Shown here in pieces: positions 1 to 5,165 of a stretch of DNA of 5,766 nucleotides (position 1 is its first letter; the number at the start of each line of letters is the position of its first letter). This stretch comes from Planctomycetaceae bacterium (GTDB lineage Bacteria; Planctomycetota; Planctomycetia; Pirellulales; Thermoguttaceae). A program made the translations under genes and the position numbers. Under the pieces are notes generated by a model. That model did not search any database. It was not told the DNA's origin and saw nothing but the letters and a program-made list of their open reading frames with translations. Location: contig DOEZ01000689.1 in assembly GCA_003532715.1 (NCBI GenBank), positions 4,869 through 10,634 of the forward strand. The letters run 5' to 3'.

Positions 1-1206
1 CTTCGCCTCGCGTGCCTGATTCGGTATGTAGTCGAGATCGCAGTCCGGGTCGGGCACTTCGTAGTTGGTCGTCGGCGGCAGGACGTTGTCGCGAATGGCC
101 AAGAGACAGACAATGGCCTCCGTCGCGCCGGCGGCGGCAATCAGGTGCCCCATCATGCTCTTCGTGCTCGAGACCGGAATCTTGTCGGCAAGCGGGCCGA
201 ACACCTGTCTGATGGCAAGGCTCTCGACGCGGTCGTTGACAGCGGTGCTCGTGCCGTGCGCGTTGATGTAGTCGATGTCGTCGAGATTCAGCCCGGCGTC
301 GGCCATGGCCATTTTCAGACAACTGATCGCGCCGCGACCCTCGGGATGCGTGTCGGTGATTCGGAAGGCGTCGGCCGTGGAACCGTAGCCGACGATCTCG
401 CCGTGTATTCGCGCGCCGCGCGCCCGCGCACGTTCAAGTTCCTCGAGCACCAGAACGCTGGCGCCTTCGCCCAGAACGAACCCGTCGCGTTCGCGGTCGA
501 ACGGTCGCGAGGCTCGTTGCGGCTCATTGTTTCGCGTGCTCAAGGCCGTTAGCAGGTTGAAACCCGTGACGCCAAAGGGGTGGATCATCGTGTGGGTTCC
601 GCCCGAAAGCATCAGATCGGCTTCGCCGCGGCGGATGATCTCGGTGGCCTCGCCGATGGCTTGGCTGCTGGCCGCGCACGCGGTCAGGCAGTTGAGGTTG
701 GGACCCTGCGCGTCGAATAACCCGGCCAGATGCGCGGCCGGCATGTTCGGCTCCTGTTCCAGTTCGGCGACCGGATGGAGGATCTCCAACCCGGTCTTGG
801 TGAATCGCGACAGGTCGAACTCGTCGCCGCCGAGGCCGGCAACCATCATCTGGGTGAACCGATCGAAATCCTGCGGGCCTTCGCCGCTGCCGAAATAGAC
901 GCCCAGCCGACGAGGATCGAAAGGAGAATCCTGGATGCCCGAGTCGGCGACGGCCTTCTTGGCGGCGCCGACCGCGAAGTGCGTGTGACGTCCCTGAAAC
1001 TTCCACGCGTCGGGGTCTTCGCCGACGTCGGAGAGGTCCCAATTGCGGACTTCGGCCGCGATTTGCGTGGGGAAGCTGCTCGCGTCGAAGTGGCTAATGC
1101 GGCCCACGCCCGACTCGCCAGCGAGCAATCGCCTCCAGAGCGTTTCGATTTCGGTTCCGAGCGGGGTGACACAGCCTATCCCGGTCACGACAACGCGTCG
1201 TCTCAT
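1..1206 (-). CDS. fabF: Beta-ketoacyl-ACP synthase II (FabF/KAS II type), C-terminus cut by window edge
   Basis: This thiolase-fold enzyme condenses malonyl-ACP with an acyl chain, extending it by two carbons in the cytosolic type II fatty acid cycle. The frame is open from the ATG at 1206 to the left edge with no stop, giving 402 residues; FabF proteins are usually about 410 to 430, so only the end, including the GFGG-type loop, is missing. The N-terminus reads RRVVVTGIGCVTPLG. The nucleophile is Cys177 in LTACAASS; the two catalytic histidines are His317 (NAHGTST) and His354, with Lys349 (STKSMMGH). SRPFDRERDGFVLGEGA (233 to 249) is classic KAS II. An intact Cys and both His argue for an active synthase, not a chain-length factor. 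The stretch between the GSG turn (106 to 108) and the active Cys is about a dozen residues longer than in E. coli FabF. It is the last visible gene of the lipid operon, 33 bp after the dehydratase, with a good AAGGAG site. Family is certain; role in primary versus specialised lipid synthesis is open. Confidence 0.95.
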   Translation of the reverse strand, partial: MRRRVVVTGIGCVTPLGTEIETLWRRLLAGESGVGRISHFDASSFPTQIAAEVRNWDLSDVGEDPDAWKFQGRHTHFAVGAAKKAVADSGIQDSPFDPRRLGVYFGSGEGPQDFDRFTQMMVAGLGGDEFDLSRFTKTGLEILHPVAELEQEPNMPAAHLAGLFDAQGPNLNCLTACAASSQAIGEATEIIRRGEADLMLSGGTHTMIHPFGVTGFNLLTALSTRNNEPQRASRPFDRERDGFVLGEGASVLVLEELERARARGARIHGEIVGYGSTADAFRITDTHPEGRGAISCLKMAMADAGLNLDDIDYINAHGTSTAVNDRVESLAIRQVFGPLADKIPVSSTKSMMGHLIAAAGATEAIVCLLAIRDNVLPPTTNYEVPDPDCDLDYIPNQAREAK

Positions 1207-1213
1207 CGCACGA

Positions 1214-1219
1214 CTCCTT
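1214..1219 (-). promoter_or_regulatory. Shine-Dalgarno site of fabF
   Basis: AAGGAG on the minus strand, 7 nt before the ATG at 1206. It fixes the start of the ketosynthase and is one of only two clear ribosome binding sites in the lipid operon. Confidence 0.8.
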
Positions 1220-1239
1220 GAAACACTTTGGCGCGTTGT

Positions 1240-1749
1240 TCAGTCGAACATCTCGGCCGGCTCGACCAGTGGACTCCCGTCGTCCGCATGGCCAATGTCG
1301 TAGGCGCCGAGCATCCGCATCATTTTGAGAAACGTTTGGGGTTCGTAGAGGGTCCGCGTTTCGTGGCCCGTCTGAAGGTGGGCGAATACCAACTCCATTT
1401 GCCCGAAAAGCTCCTGGCCGCGATGAACCGTGCCGACGACCATCGCGCCGTCCTTCTTGATGTACTCGACGTCGGTCGTGTACGTGAGGATATCGCCCGG
1501 CATGGCCTCTCCGTTGAATTCAGCCTGGGAAACCTTGGCCAGAATGACCTTTTCGGCGAAGGCATTGTGCTCGGCCACCAGTAGTCCGCCCGTTTGCGCC
1601 ACACCCTCGATAATGAGCGTATGGGGCATGACGGGGTATTCGGGAAAGTGGTCGTGGAGATGTTCCTCGGCCAGCGAAACGGCCTTCACGGCCTTCGCTC
1701 GCCGACCACTCTCGAATTCGATGAAGCGGTCTATCCAATACCAACGCAT
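1240..1749 (-). CDS. FabZ-like 3-hydroxyacyl-ACP dehydratase (hotdog fold), Glu-containing copy
   Basis: A 169-residue hotdog protein predicted to remove water from 3-hydroxyacyl-ACP to give trans-2-enoyl-ACP. The family signature is at residues 33 to 52, with His34 in DHFPEYPVMP and Glu48 in IIEGVAQ. The 14-residue His-to-Glu spacing equals that of the catalytic pair in FabZ (His54/Glu68 in E. coli), so the catalytic residues look intact. An oddity is His43 where FabZ almost always has Gly (MPH instead of MPG), right beside the active-site helix. The protein is longer than E. coli FabZ (about 150), with an extra C-terminal tail from about 135. Its first 45 residues match the other hotdog protein of the operon closely (DR, AVK, AEE, DHFP, PVMP), so the two are paralogues. 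The start at 1749 aligns with that paralogue; no clear Shine-Dalgarno is seen. It lies 64 bp after the ACP gene and 33 bp before fabF. Confidence 0.88.
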   Translation of the reverse strand: MRWYWIDRFIEFESGRRAKAVKAVSLAEEHLHDHFPEYPVMPHTLIIEGVAQTGGLLVAEHNAFAEKVILAKVSQAEFNGEAMPGDILTYTTDVEYIKKDGAMVVGTVHRGQELFGQMELVFAHLQTGHETRTLYEPQTFLKMMRMLGAYDIGHADDGSPLVEPAEMFD

Positions 1750-1813
1750 GGCGCAAGTCTCTGTCTAACGTCCTCGGGCGAGGCTCTTTCGATCCGCGGT
1801 CGAACGGCCGATT

Positions 1814-2206
1814 CTACCCGGCGCTGCTGAGTTTCGTTTCGACAAATCGGCACATGTCGGCGACGGTCAACAGGTTTCCAAAATCGCCGACGACCGGGTT
1901 CTTGGCGAATTCCTCGAGATCGGCGAACGGCATTCGCTTGCGCACCTCGTCCAATCCGGCCTCGGTCAACTTGCCGTCCTTGATGTATTCGGCATTCGTC
2001 AAAATATCCTCGGGAAAGAGCTCTCCGCGAGGAATACTCATGTCGAACGCTTTCTCGAGACGAAAGACGATGTCCAGGAAGTCGATACTCTCGGCGCCCA
2101 AGTCGCCGACCAGTGTGGCCTCGGGAGTGACTTCGTCGTCGTCCACGCCGAGCGCGTCAACCAGGGCGACCCGGATCTTTTCGAAGATTTCTTCTTGGGT
2201 TGGCAT
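1814..2206 (-). CDS. Acyl carrier protein, long variant with ESI pantetheine motif
   Basis: This small acidic carrier should hold the growing acyl chain on a 4'-phosphopantetheine arm for the neighbouring enzymes. Residues 1 to about 60 are a recognisable ACP: helix I (4 to 19), the GDLGAESIDFLDIVFRLE segment (34 to 51) and Ser40 as the predicted attachment site. The usual Asp-Ser-Leu is replaced by Glu-Ser-Ile, both conservative changes. Standard ACPs are about 78 residues; this one is 130. The additional part, about residues 65 to 110, lies between the middle of the fold and a last helix (LTVADMCRFVETKL, 113 to 126) that resembles the usual helix IV, so it looks like an insertion and not a tail. 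The segment is charged and partly helical in appearance; its function is unknown. The start at 2206 is supported by GGAGGA 10 nt upstream. Its place between the ketoreductase and the second dehydratase suggests it is the dedicated carrier of this operon, separate from the housekeeping AcpP. Confidence 0.9.
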   Translation of the reverse strand: MPTQEEIFEKIRVALVDALGVDDDEVTPEATLVGDLGAESIDFLDIVFRLEKAFDMSIPRGELFPEDILTNAEYIKDGKLTEAGLDEVRKRMPFADLEEFAKNPVVGDFGNLLTVADMCRFVETKLSSAG

Positions 2207-2216
2207 CGTTTGGTTT

Positions 2217-2222
2217 TCCTCC
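2217..2222 (-). promoter_or_regulatory. Shine-Dalgarno site of the ACP gene
   Basis: GGAGGA on the minus strand, 10 nt before the ATG at 2206. It is the strongest ribosome binding site in the operon, which fits the need for a carrier in excess over its enzymes (inference). Confidence 0.75.
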
Positions 2223-2275
2223 GAATCGTGATTTCAAACTGAGGGAATGGTTGAGCGGCAGGTCCGCGCGGCGGC

Positions 2276-3028
2276 CTAATAGCCTCCGAGGCTTATGCCG
2301 CCGTCCACTCGGATAATCTGCCCCGTCAGGTAACTTGACTCGTCACTAGCCAAAAAGGCGACCACGTTGGCGACTTCCTCGGGCTGGCCGATCCGCCGCA
2401 AGGGAATGGCTTTCTTGATTTGCTCGCCCGCCAGGCCGCGAACCGCCGCGCTCATGTCGGTTTCGATCATCCCGGGGGCCACGGCATTGACGCGAACGTT
2501 TCGTGGGGCCAACTCCTTGGCCAAACCTCGCGTCAGGCCGTTGATTCCCCCCTTGCTGGCCGCGTAGTTGACCTGGCCGCGCGAAGCAAACTCCGCCGCC
2601 GTGCTCGACAGGTTCACGATGCTGCCGCCACGCTGGTACATCATCTGCTGCACCACGGCATGGCAGAAGTTATACGTACCGCCCAGGTTCGTTTCGATCA
2701 CGTCCGTCCACTGGTCCTGGGTCATGGCCCCAAGCAACCCGTCGCGGACGATGCCGGCCGAATTGACCAGCACGTCGAGCCTTCCCCACTGGTCAGCGAG
2801 TTCCTGGACCAGTTCGTGAACGCGTTTGGAATCGCGGACGTCGGCCTGGAATGCACGAACGTCGCGGCCCGCCGCAGTCGATTCGGCGACCAGTTCGTCC
2901 GCCGCCTGCCGGTTGCCTTGATAGACAAACGCAACGGCGGCGCCTTCCGACGCCATCTTGGCAACGCACGCGCGGCCAATTCCGCGACTGCCTCCGGTGA
3001 TCAAAATCTTCTTGTCGTGAAGTCGCAT
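2276..3028 (-). CDS. fabG: 3-oxoacyl-ACP reductase, FabG-type short-chain dehydrogenase
   Basis: A 250-residue short-chain dehydrogenase/reductase predicted to reduce 3-oxoacyl-ACP to 3-hydroxyacyl-ACP with NADPH. The cofactor-binding TGGSRGIG is at 11 to 18, NSAG at 89 to 92, and the catalytic tetrad is Asn114, Ser142, Tyr155 and Lys159 (YAASK). The PG motif at 185 to 186, the IPLRR segment (208 to 212) and the SSYLTGQ...VDGG end are typical of FabG. Length is normal for the family (about 245) and no catalytic residue is missing. Arg15 in the glycine motif suits an NADPH preference, as in other FabG proteins. The ATG at 3028 gives the usual short N-terminal strand before the glycine motif; there is no convincing Shine-Dalgarno. 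It lies 58 bp after one dehydratase-like gene and 69 bp before the ACP gene, which supports an ACP-linked substrate over other SDR roles. A specialised ketoreductase paralogue of the housekeeping FabG is possible. Confidence 0.93.
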   Translation of the reverse strand: MRLHDKKILITGGSRGIGRACVAKMASEGAAVAFVYQGNRQAADELVAESTAAGRDVRAFQADVRDSKRVHELVQELADQWGRLDVLVNSAGIVRDGLLGAMTQDQWTDVIETNLGGTYNFCHAVVQQMMYQRGGSIVNLSSTAAEFASRGQVNYAASKGGINGLTRGLAKELAPRNVRVNAVAPGMIETDMSAAVRGLAGEQIKKAIPLRRIGQPEEVANVVAFLASDESSYLTGQIIRVDGGISLGGY

Positions 3029-3086
3029 GGAGCCAAACTATCTTTGCTCGGGAATCCGATGGATGCCGTTGTCCGAGTTCCTAGTT

Positions 3087-3587
3087 CTACTTGTTTTCCA
3101 AACCGTTGTGAACCCATTGCGGGTCGTACAGAAGTCCGAAACGCTTCTGCATGGCTCGACGAATGTCTTCGTCGTTCGCCGTCCGCGCCGGGTTGGAATC
3201 GGACAGATTATAACTGGCCAGCGTGAGCCGCCCGGCCACGGTCAACCGCCCATGCATCGTCCCCTTGGCCTTGATCCTTGTTTCACCGTCGGAACGATCG
3301 ACTATTTCGGCCGAAACGTCGAGCGTCTGGCCAGGCTGAACGAACTGGCCGTATTTCACATTGGCCACCTTTCGCAACACGACCATGCTGTGCGCAAAAT
3401 CGTCGGTCGCGCGAACAAGCCATGCGCCCGCCTCGATCATCGCTTGCAGCATGAGCACGCCTGGCATCACCGGAAACAAGGGAAAGTGGTCGCCCAGGTA
3501 CTCTTCCGCCATCGTCAGGTTCTTCACCGCGGAGATGCGGTCACCCGGATGAAGCTCGGTAATGCGGTCGAGGAGGATGAATCGCAT
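3087..3587 (-). CDS. FabZ-like hotdog protein with Gln in place of the catalytic Glu
   Basis: A 166-residue hotdog-fold protein related to 3-hydroxyacyl-ACP dehydratases, and the first gene of the lipid operon. The signature DHFPLFPVMPGVLMLQAM spans residues 33 to 50. His34 is present, but the position 14 residues later, Glu in FabZ and Asp in FabA, is Gln48 (codon CAA at 3446 to 3444). The nearest acidic residue is Glu52, one helical turn on. On its own the protein may therefore be a weak or inactive dehydratase; it could instead work as a partner of the Glu-containing paralogue in the same operon, since FabZ/FabA active sites are built from both subunits of a dimer. A C-terminal extension from about 130 is absent from short FabZ proteins. 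The start at 3587 gives an N-terminus (MRF..LDRITEL) that aligns with the paralogue; no Shine-Dalgarno is visible. Fold and kinship are sure; catalytic competence is not. Confidence 0.87.
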   Translation of the reverse strand: MRFILLDRITELHPGDRISAVKNLTMAEEYLGDHFPLFPVMPGVLMLQAMIEAGAWLVRATDDFAHSMVVLRKVANVKYGQFVQPGQTLDVSAEIVDRSDGETRIKAKGTMHGRLTVAGRLTLASYNLSDSNPARTANDEDIRRAMQKRFGLLYDPQWVHNGLENK

Positions 3588-3649
3588 GAACGTGAAAAAA
3601 TGCTTGGACTGCGCAGGTTGGGGGCTACGCCAAAAAAATCAAACCATAC

Positions 3650-3678
3650 AGTATACCGGCGTCGTTGAACGGCCACAA
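3650..3678 (-). promoter_or_regulatory. Promoter candidate P1 of the lipid operon
   Basis: Minus-strand TTGTGG (3678 to 3673), a 17-nt spacer, and TATACT (3655 to 3650). The -10 matches 5 of 6 consensus bases and the spacing is ideal; the -35 matches only its first three bases. Transcription would begin near 3643, leaving a leader of about 55 nt before the first hotdog gene. Assigned by eye only. Confidence 0.55.
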
Positions 3679-3730
3679 GCGAGAAAAGCCCCCTCTTGGG
3701 TACCGCACGAAGCGTTTTCCCCGAACGGCG

Positions 3731-3760
3731 ATTGTAGCAATGTAAGCTGCCTTGCGCCAA
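3731..3760 (-). promoter_or_regulatory. Promoter candidate P2 of the lipid operon
   Basis: Minus-strand TTGGCG (3760 to 3755), an 18-nt spacer, and TACAAT (3736 to 3731), a 5-of-6 match to the -10 consensus. It lies about 80 bp upstream of P1 in the same direction. Its -35 overlaps a small inverted repeat (CCTTG-GCG-CAAGG), which could be part of an operator or chance. Confidence 0.4.
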
Positions 3761-3879
3761 GGGGTTGAGGTTGAAATCCGATCGCCCGAACCGGCATCCG
3801 CTTGCGGGGTCAAAAGCTGAGCGGGCGACGTTGCCAAACTTTGACGATAGGCCGACTGGGGGACTCGTTCCAGGCGGCG

Positions 3880-4194
3880 TCATCCGCGATTGACCGACTT
3901 CGGACAAGCTCCCAAAACCGTACAACTCGCCGTCCGTGCCTCAAACAAGTAGCCACACTGCCCTCCTTCGAACGGCCGTGACGGCCCCTGGATACTCTCC
4001 GGCACCTCCGGTATCTCGGGGAAAATGATTTTGACAGGCGGCTCCGATTCCACCGGGAGTCCGTCTCCCGTCGGCGTTGGCGGCGCGAGGGGCTTTCGGA
4101 CCTCGTGCCGGATCGGCTCGCCCTGCTCGAGCGCCTGGCTACATCCGGCCAACGTCCCTATGGCGACGAAAAGAACGATCCACTCGCGAGTCAT
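3880..4194 (-). CDS. Small proline-rich predicted lipoprotein, function unknown
   Basis: A 104-residue protein that I do not recognise as a named family. It begins with a compact signal: Arg3, a hydrophobic run IVLFVAIGT (6 to 14), then the lipobox LAGC with Cys18 as the predicted lipidated residue. The mature part would be about 87 residues. Residues 31 to 75 are rich in proline and acidic residues (PLAPPTPTGDG, FPEIPEVPES), which suggests an extended, unfolded spacer at the membrane surface. The C-terminal 25 residues hold three cysteines (Cys80, Cys91, Cys97); these could form a disulfide or bind a ligand, but no known motif is evident. GAGAG lies about 10 nt before the ATG at 4194 and may serve as a weak ribosome binding site. 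It sits 106 bp after the zinc-ribbon gene with no terminator between them, so co-transcription is possible. Coding status rests mainly on the well-formed lipoprotein signal. Confidence 0.62.
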   Translation of the reverse strand: MTREWIVLFVAIGTLAGCSQALEQGEPIRHEVRKPLAPPTPTGDGLPVESEPPVKIIFPEIPEVPESIQGPSRPFEGGQCGYLFEARTASCTVLGACPKSVNRG

Positions 4195-4300
4195 GGTCTT
4201 GCTCTCTCAAATTCATGCCGCGGCCTTCGTTTCACGCCTATTGTCCCCCAACGACGCCTCCGCCGTCTCGTGAACCAACAGGGCGTCTGGCCTCCCAACC

Positions 4301-5035
4301 TTACTCCTGGGACCAATCCTCGGGCACATAAAGCAGTCGGCCGCAGGGCTTGCAAATCAGCGGTTTCGGTTCGGCCTTCATGAGCTTGTTGATGTCGTTG
4401 ATCGGAATCTTGTGGTTGCATCCGGTGCAATACTCGCCGCGGAGCGCCGCCAGCGCCTCCTCGCCACGCGCGTTGACCGCGCGACGGTAGAGCGGCTTGA
4501 AGTCATCGGGCAGGAAGCTCTCGACCTCGGCCAGTTCCAACTCAAGCCTCGCAATGTCGCCCTCGATACTCGGCCGCTCCTGGCCCACCTTGAGCTTAAC
4601 TTGCTCGCATTGGGCTTTGGTTTTCGCGAGTTGAGCCTCCGTTTCAACAACCAGCCGGGAACATTCGTCGACCACCTCGAGTCCCTCGATGATTTCGTCG
4701 GCCAGGACGCTGTTGGCCATCTCCGTGGCCGCGATCTGTTCCTTCAACAACTGGTACTCACGGTTGCTCGCAGCCGTGTTCAGTTGGTTCTGGACCTTCT
4801 TGATCTTCTCCTCTCCGTCGCGAAGCTGCCCTTGTTTCGCATCACAGGCGACGCGGGCTCGCTTCGCGCGTTCTTGCCTCTTAGCCAGTTCGTCGGAACA
4901 CCGTCCGACATTAACCTCATGGGCCCGGACGAGTTGCGGGCCGTGACGAAGCCGGGTTCGCAGATCGGTAAGCTGGCGATGAATGCGGTGTAGCGTGCGG
5001 AGCGTTTCCGTGGCCGTGTTGGTCCCTGATGACAT
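4301..5035 (-). CDS. Coiled-coil protein with C4 zinc ribbon (COG1579 / CdsZ / FlgZ-like)
   Basis: A 244-residue cytosolic protein made of a long, charged helical region, about residues 10 to 175 and predicted as an antiparallel coiled-coil hairpin, followed by a C-terminal zinc ribbon. Zinc ligands are Cys203, Cys206, Cys228 and Cys231 (CTGC and CKPC separated by 21 residues). The NREYQLLKEQI segment (91 to 101) in the middle of the coil is a hallmark of this family. Length matches homologues (about 240 to 255). Known members are H. pylori HP0958 (FlgZ), which binds the sigma factor RpoN and flagellar components, and Chlamydia CT398 (CdsZ), which binds RpoN and type III secretion proteins; most others are uncharacterised, so no specific role is assigned here. 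The start at 5035 gives the usual short N-terminal lead; the Shine-Dalgarno is weak. It follows the sigma factor gene by 130 bp but is separated from it by a strong terminator, so it probably has its own promoter, which I could not place. Confidence 0.88.
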   Translation of the reverse strand: MSSGTNTATETLRTLHRIHRQLTDLRTRLRHGPQLVRAHEVNVGRCSDELAKRQERAKRARVACDAKQGQLRDGEEKIKKVQNQLNTAASNREYQLLKEQIAATEMANSVLADEIIEGLEVVDECSRLVVETEAQLAKTKAQCEQVKLKVGQERPSIEGDIARLELELAEVESFLPDDFKPLYRRAVNARGEEALAALRGEYCTGCNHKIPINDINKLMKAEPKPLICKPCGRLLYVPEDWSQE

Positions 5036-5080
5036 GGTGGCAATTCAATTCCGTGGAAAAAGGCCGAAGATATAAGGAAA

Positions 5081-5106
5081 GGGCCGACCCAAACGTGGAT
5101 CGGCCC
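5081..5106 (-). terminator. Second hairpin after the sigma gene (back-up terminator or leader structure)
   Basis: On the minus strand GGGCCGATCC and GGGTCGGCCC form a 10-bp stem with a 6-nt loop (ACGTTT); one pair is a G-U wobble. The following tract, TTTCCTTATAT, is only a partial U-run, so termination would be weaker than at the upstream hairpin. It could instead be a structured leader of the zinc-ribbon gene, whose start is 46 bp downstream. Confidence 0.55.
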
Positions 5107-5122
5107 CCTTGACAGGCAAAAC

Positions 5123-5154
5123 AAAAAAAGCCGCCGGTCGTTGACCAGCGGCTT
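5123..5154 (-). terminator. Rho-independent terminator of the sigma factor gene
   Basis: A 12-bp stem on the minus strand (AAGCCGCTGGTC / GACCGGCGGCTT, one G-U wobble) with a three-base AAC loop, followed directly by a run of Ts that overlaps the stem end and reaches 5123. It begins 11 bp after the stop codon of the sigma gene. Read on the plus strand the wobble becomes a C-A mismatch, so the structure is built for minus-strand transcripts. Confidence 0.9.
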
Positions 5155-5165
5155 GACATTTCGGG

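Larger units (their letters stand above)
3588..3879. other. Intergenic regulatory region before the lipid operon
   Basis: A 292-bp stretch without a credible gene between the lipoprotein stop and the first hotdog gene; open frames here show no family signature. It holds two sigma-70-like promoter candidates on the minus strand, each listed separately. No T-tract hairpin that would end the lipoprotein transcript was found, so some read-through into the lipid operon is possible. The A-rich runs near 3595 to 3640 make the leader just before the hotdog start noticeably AT-rich compared with the flanking genes. Confidence 0.6.

Noticed and set aside
145..1221. Several open frames on both strands within the ketosynthase gene, with no complete ORF matching the synthase
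   Set aside because: The true frame runs unbroken from 1206 to the left edge and lacks a stop only because the window ends; the other frames are shadows. There is no frameshift.
2420..3226. A 268-codon open frame on the plus strand opposite the FabG gene
   Set aside because: It lies antisense to a reductase with all catalytic residues and shows no family signature itself; long antisense frames are common in high-GC coding DNA.
3524..3925. A 133-codon minus-strand open frame spanning the gap between the lipoprotein and the first hotdog gene
   Set aside because: It overlaps both neighbours in another frame, contains the promoter candidates, and its translation has no recognisable motif.
4253..4287. 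Inverted repeat GACGCC / GGCGTC downstream of the zinc-ribbon gene
   Set aside because: Only 6 bp with a 23-nt loop and no T-tract; too weak to call a terminator.
4412..4993. A 193-codon open frame on the plus strand opposite the zinc-ribbon gene
   Set aside because: Its leucine-rich translation mirrors the charged coiled-coil codons of the real gene, and the minus-strand product has the C4 zinc ribbon.
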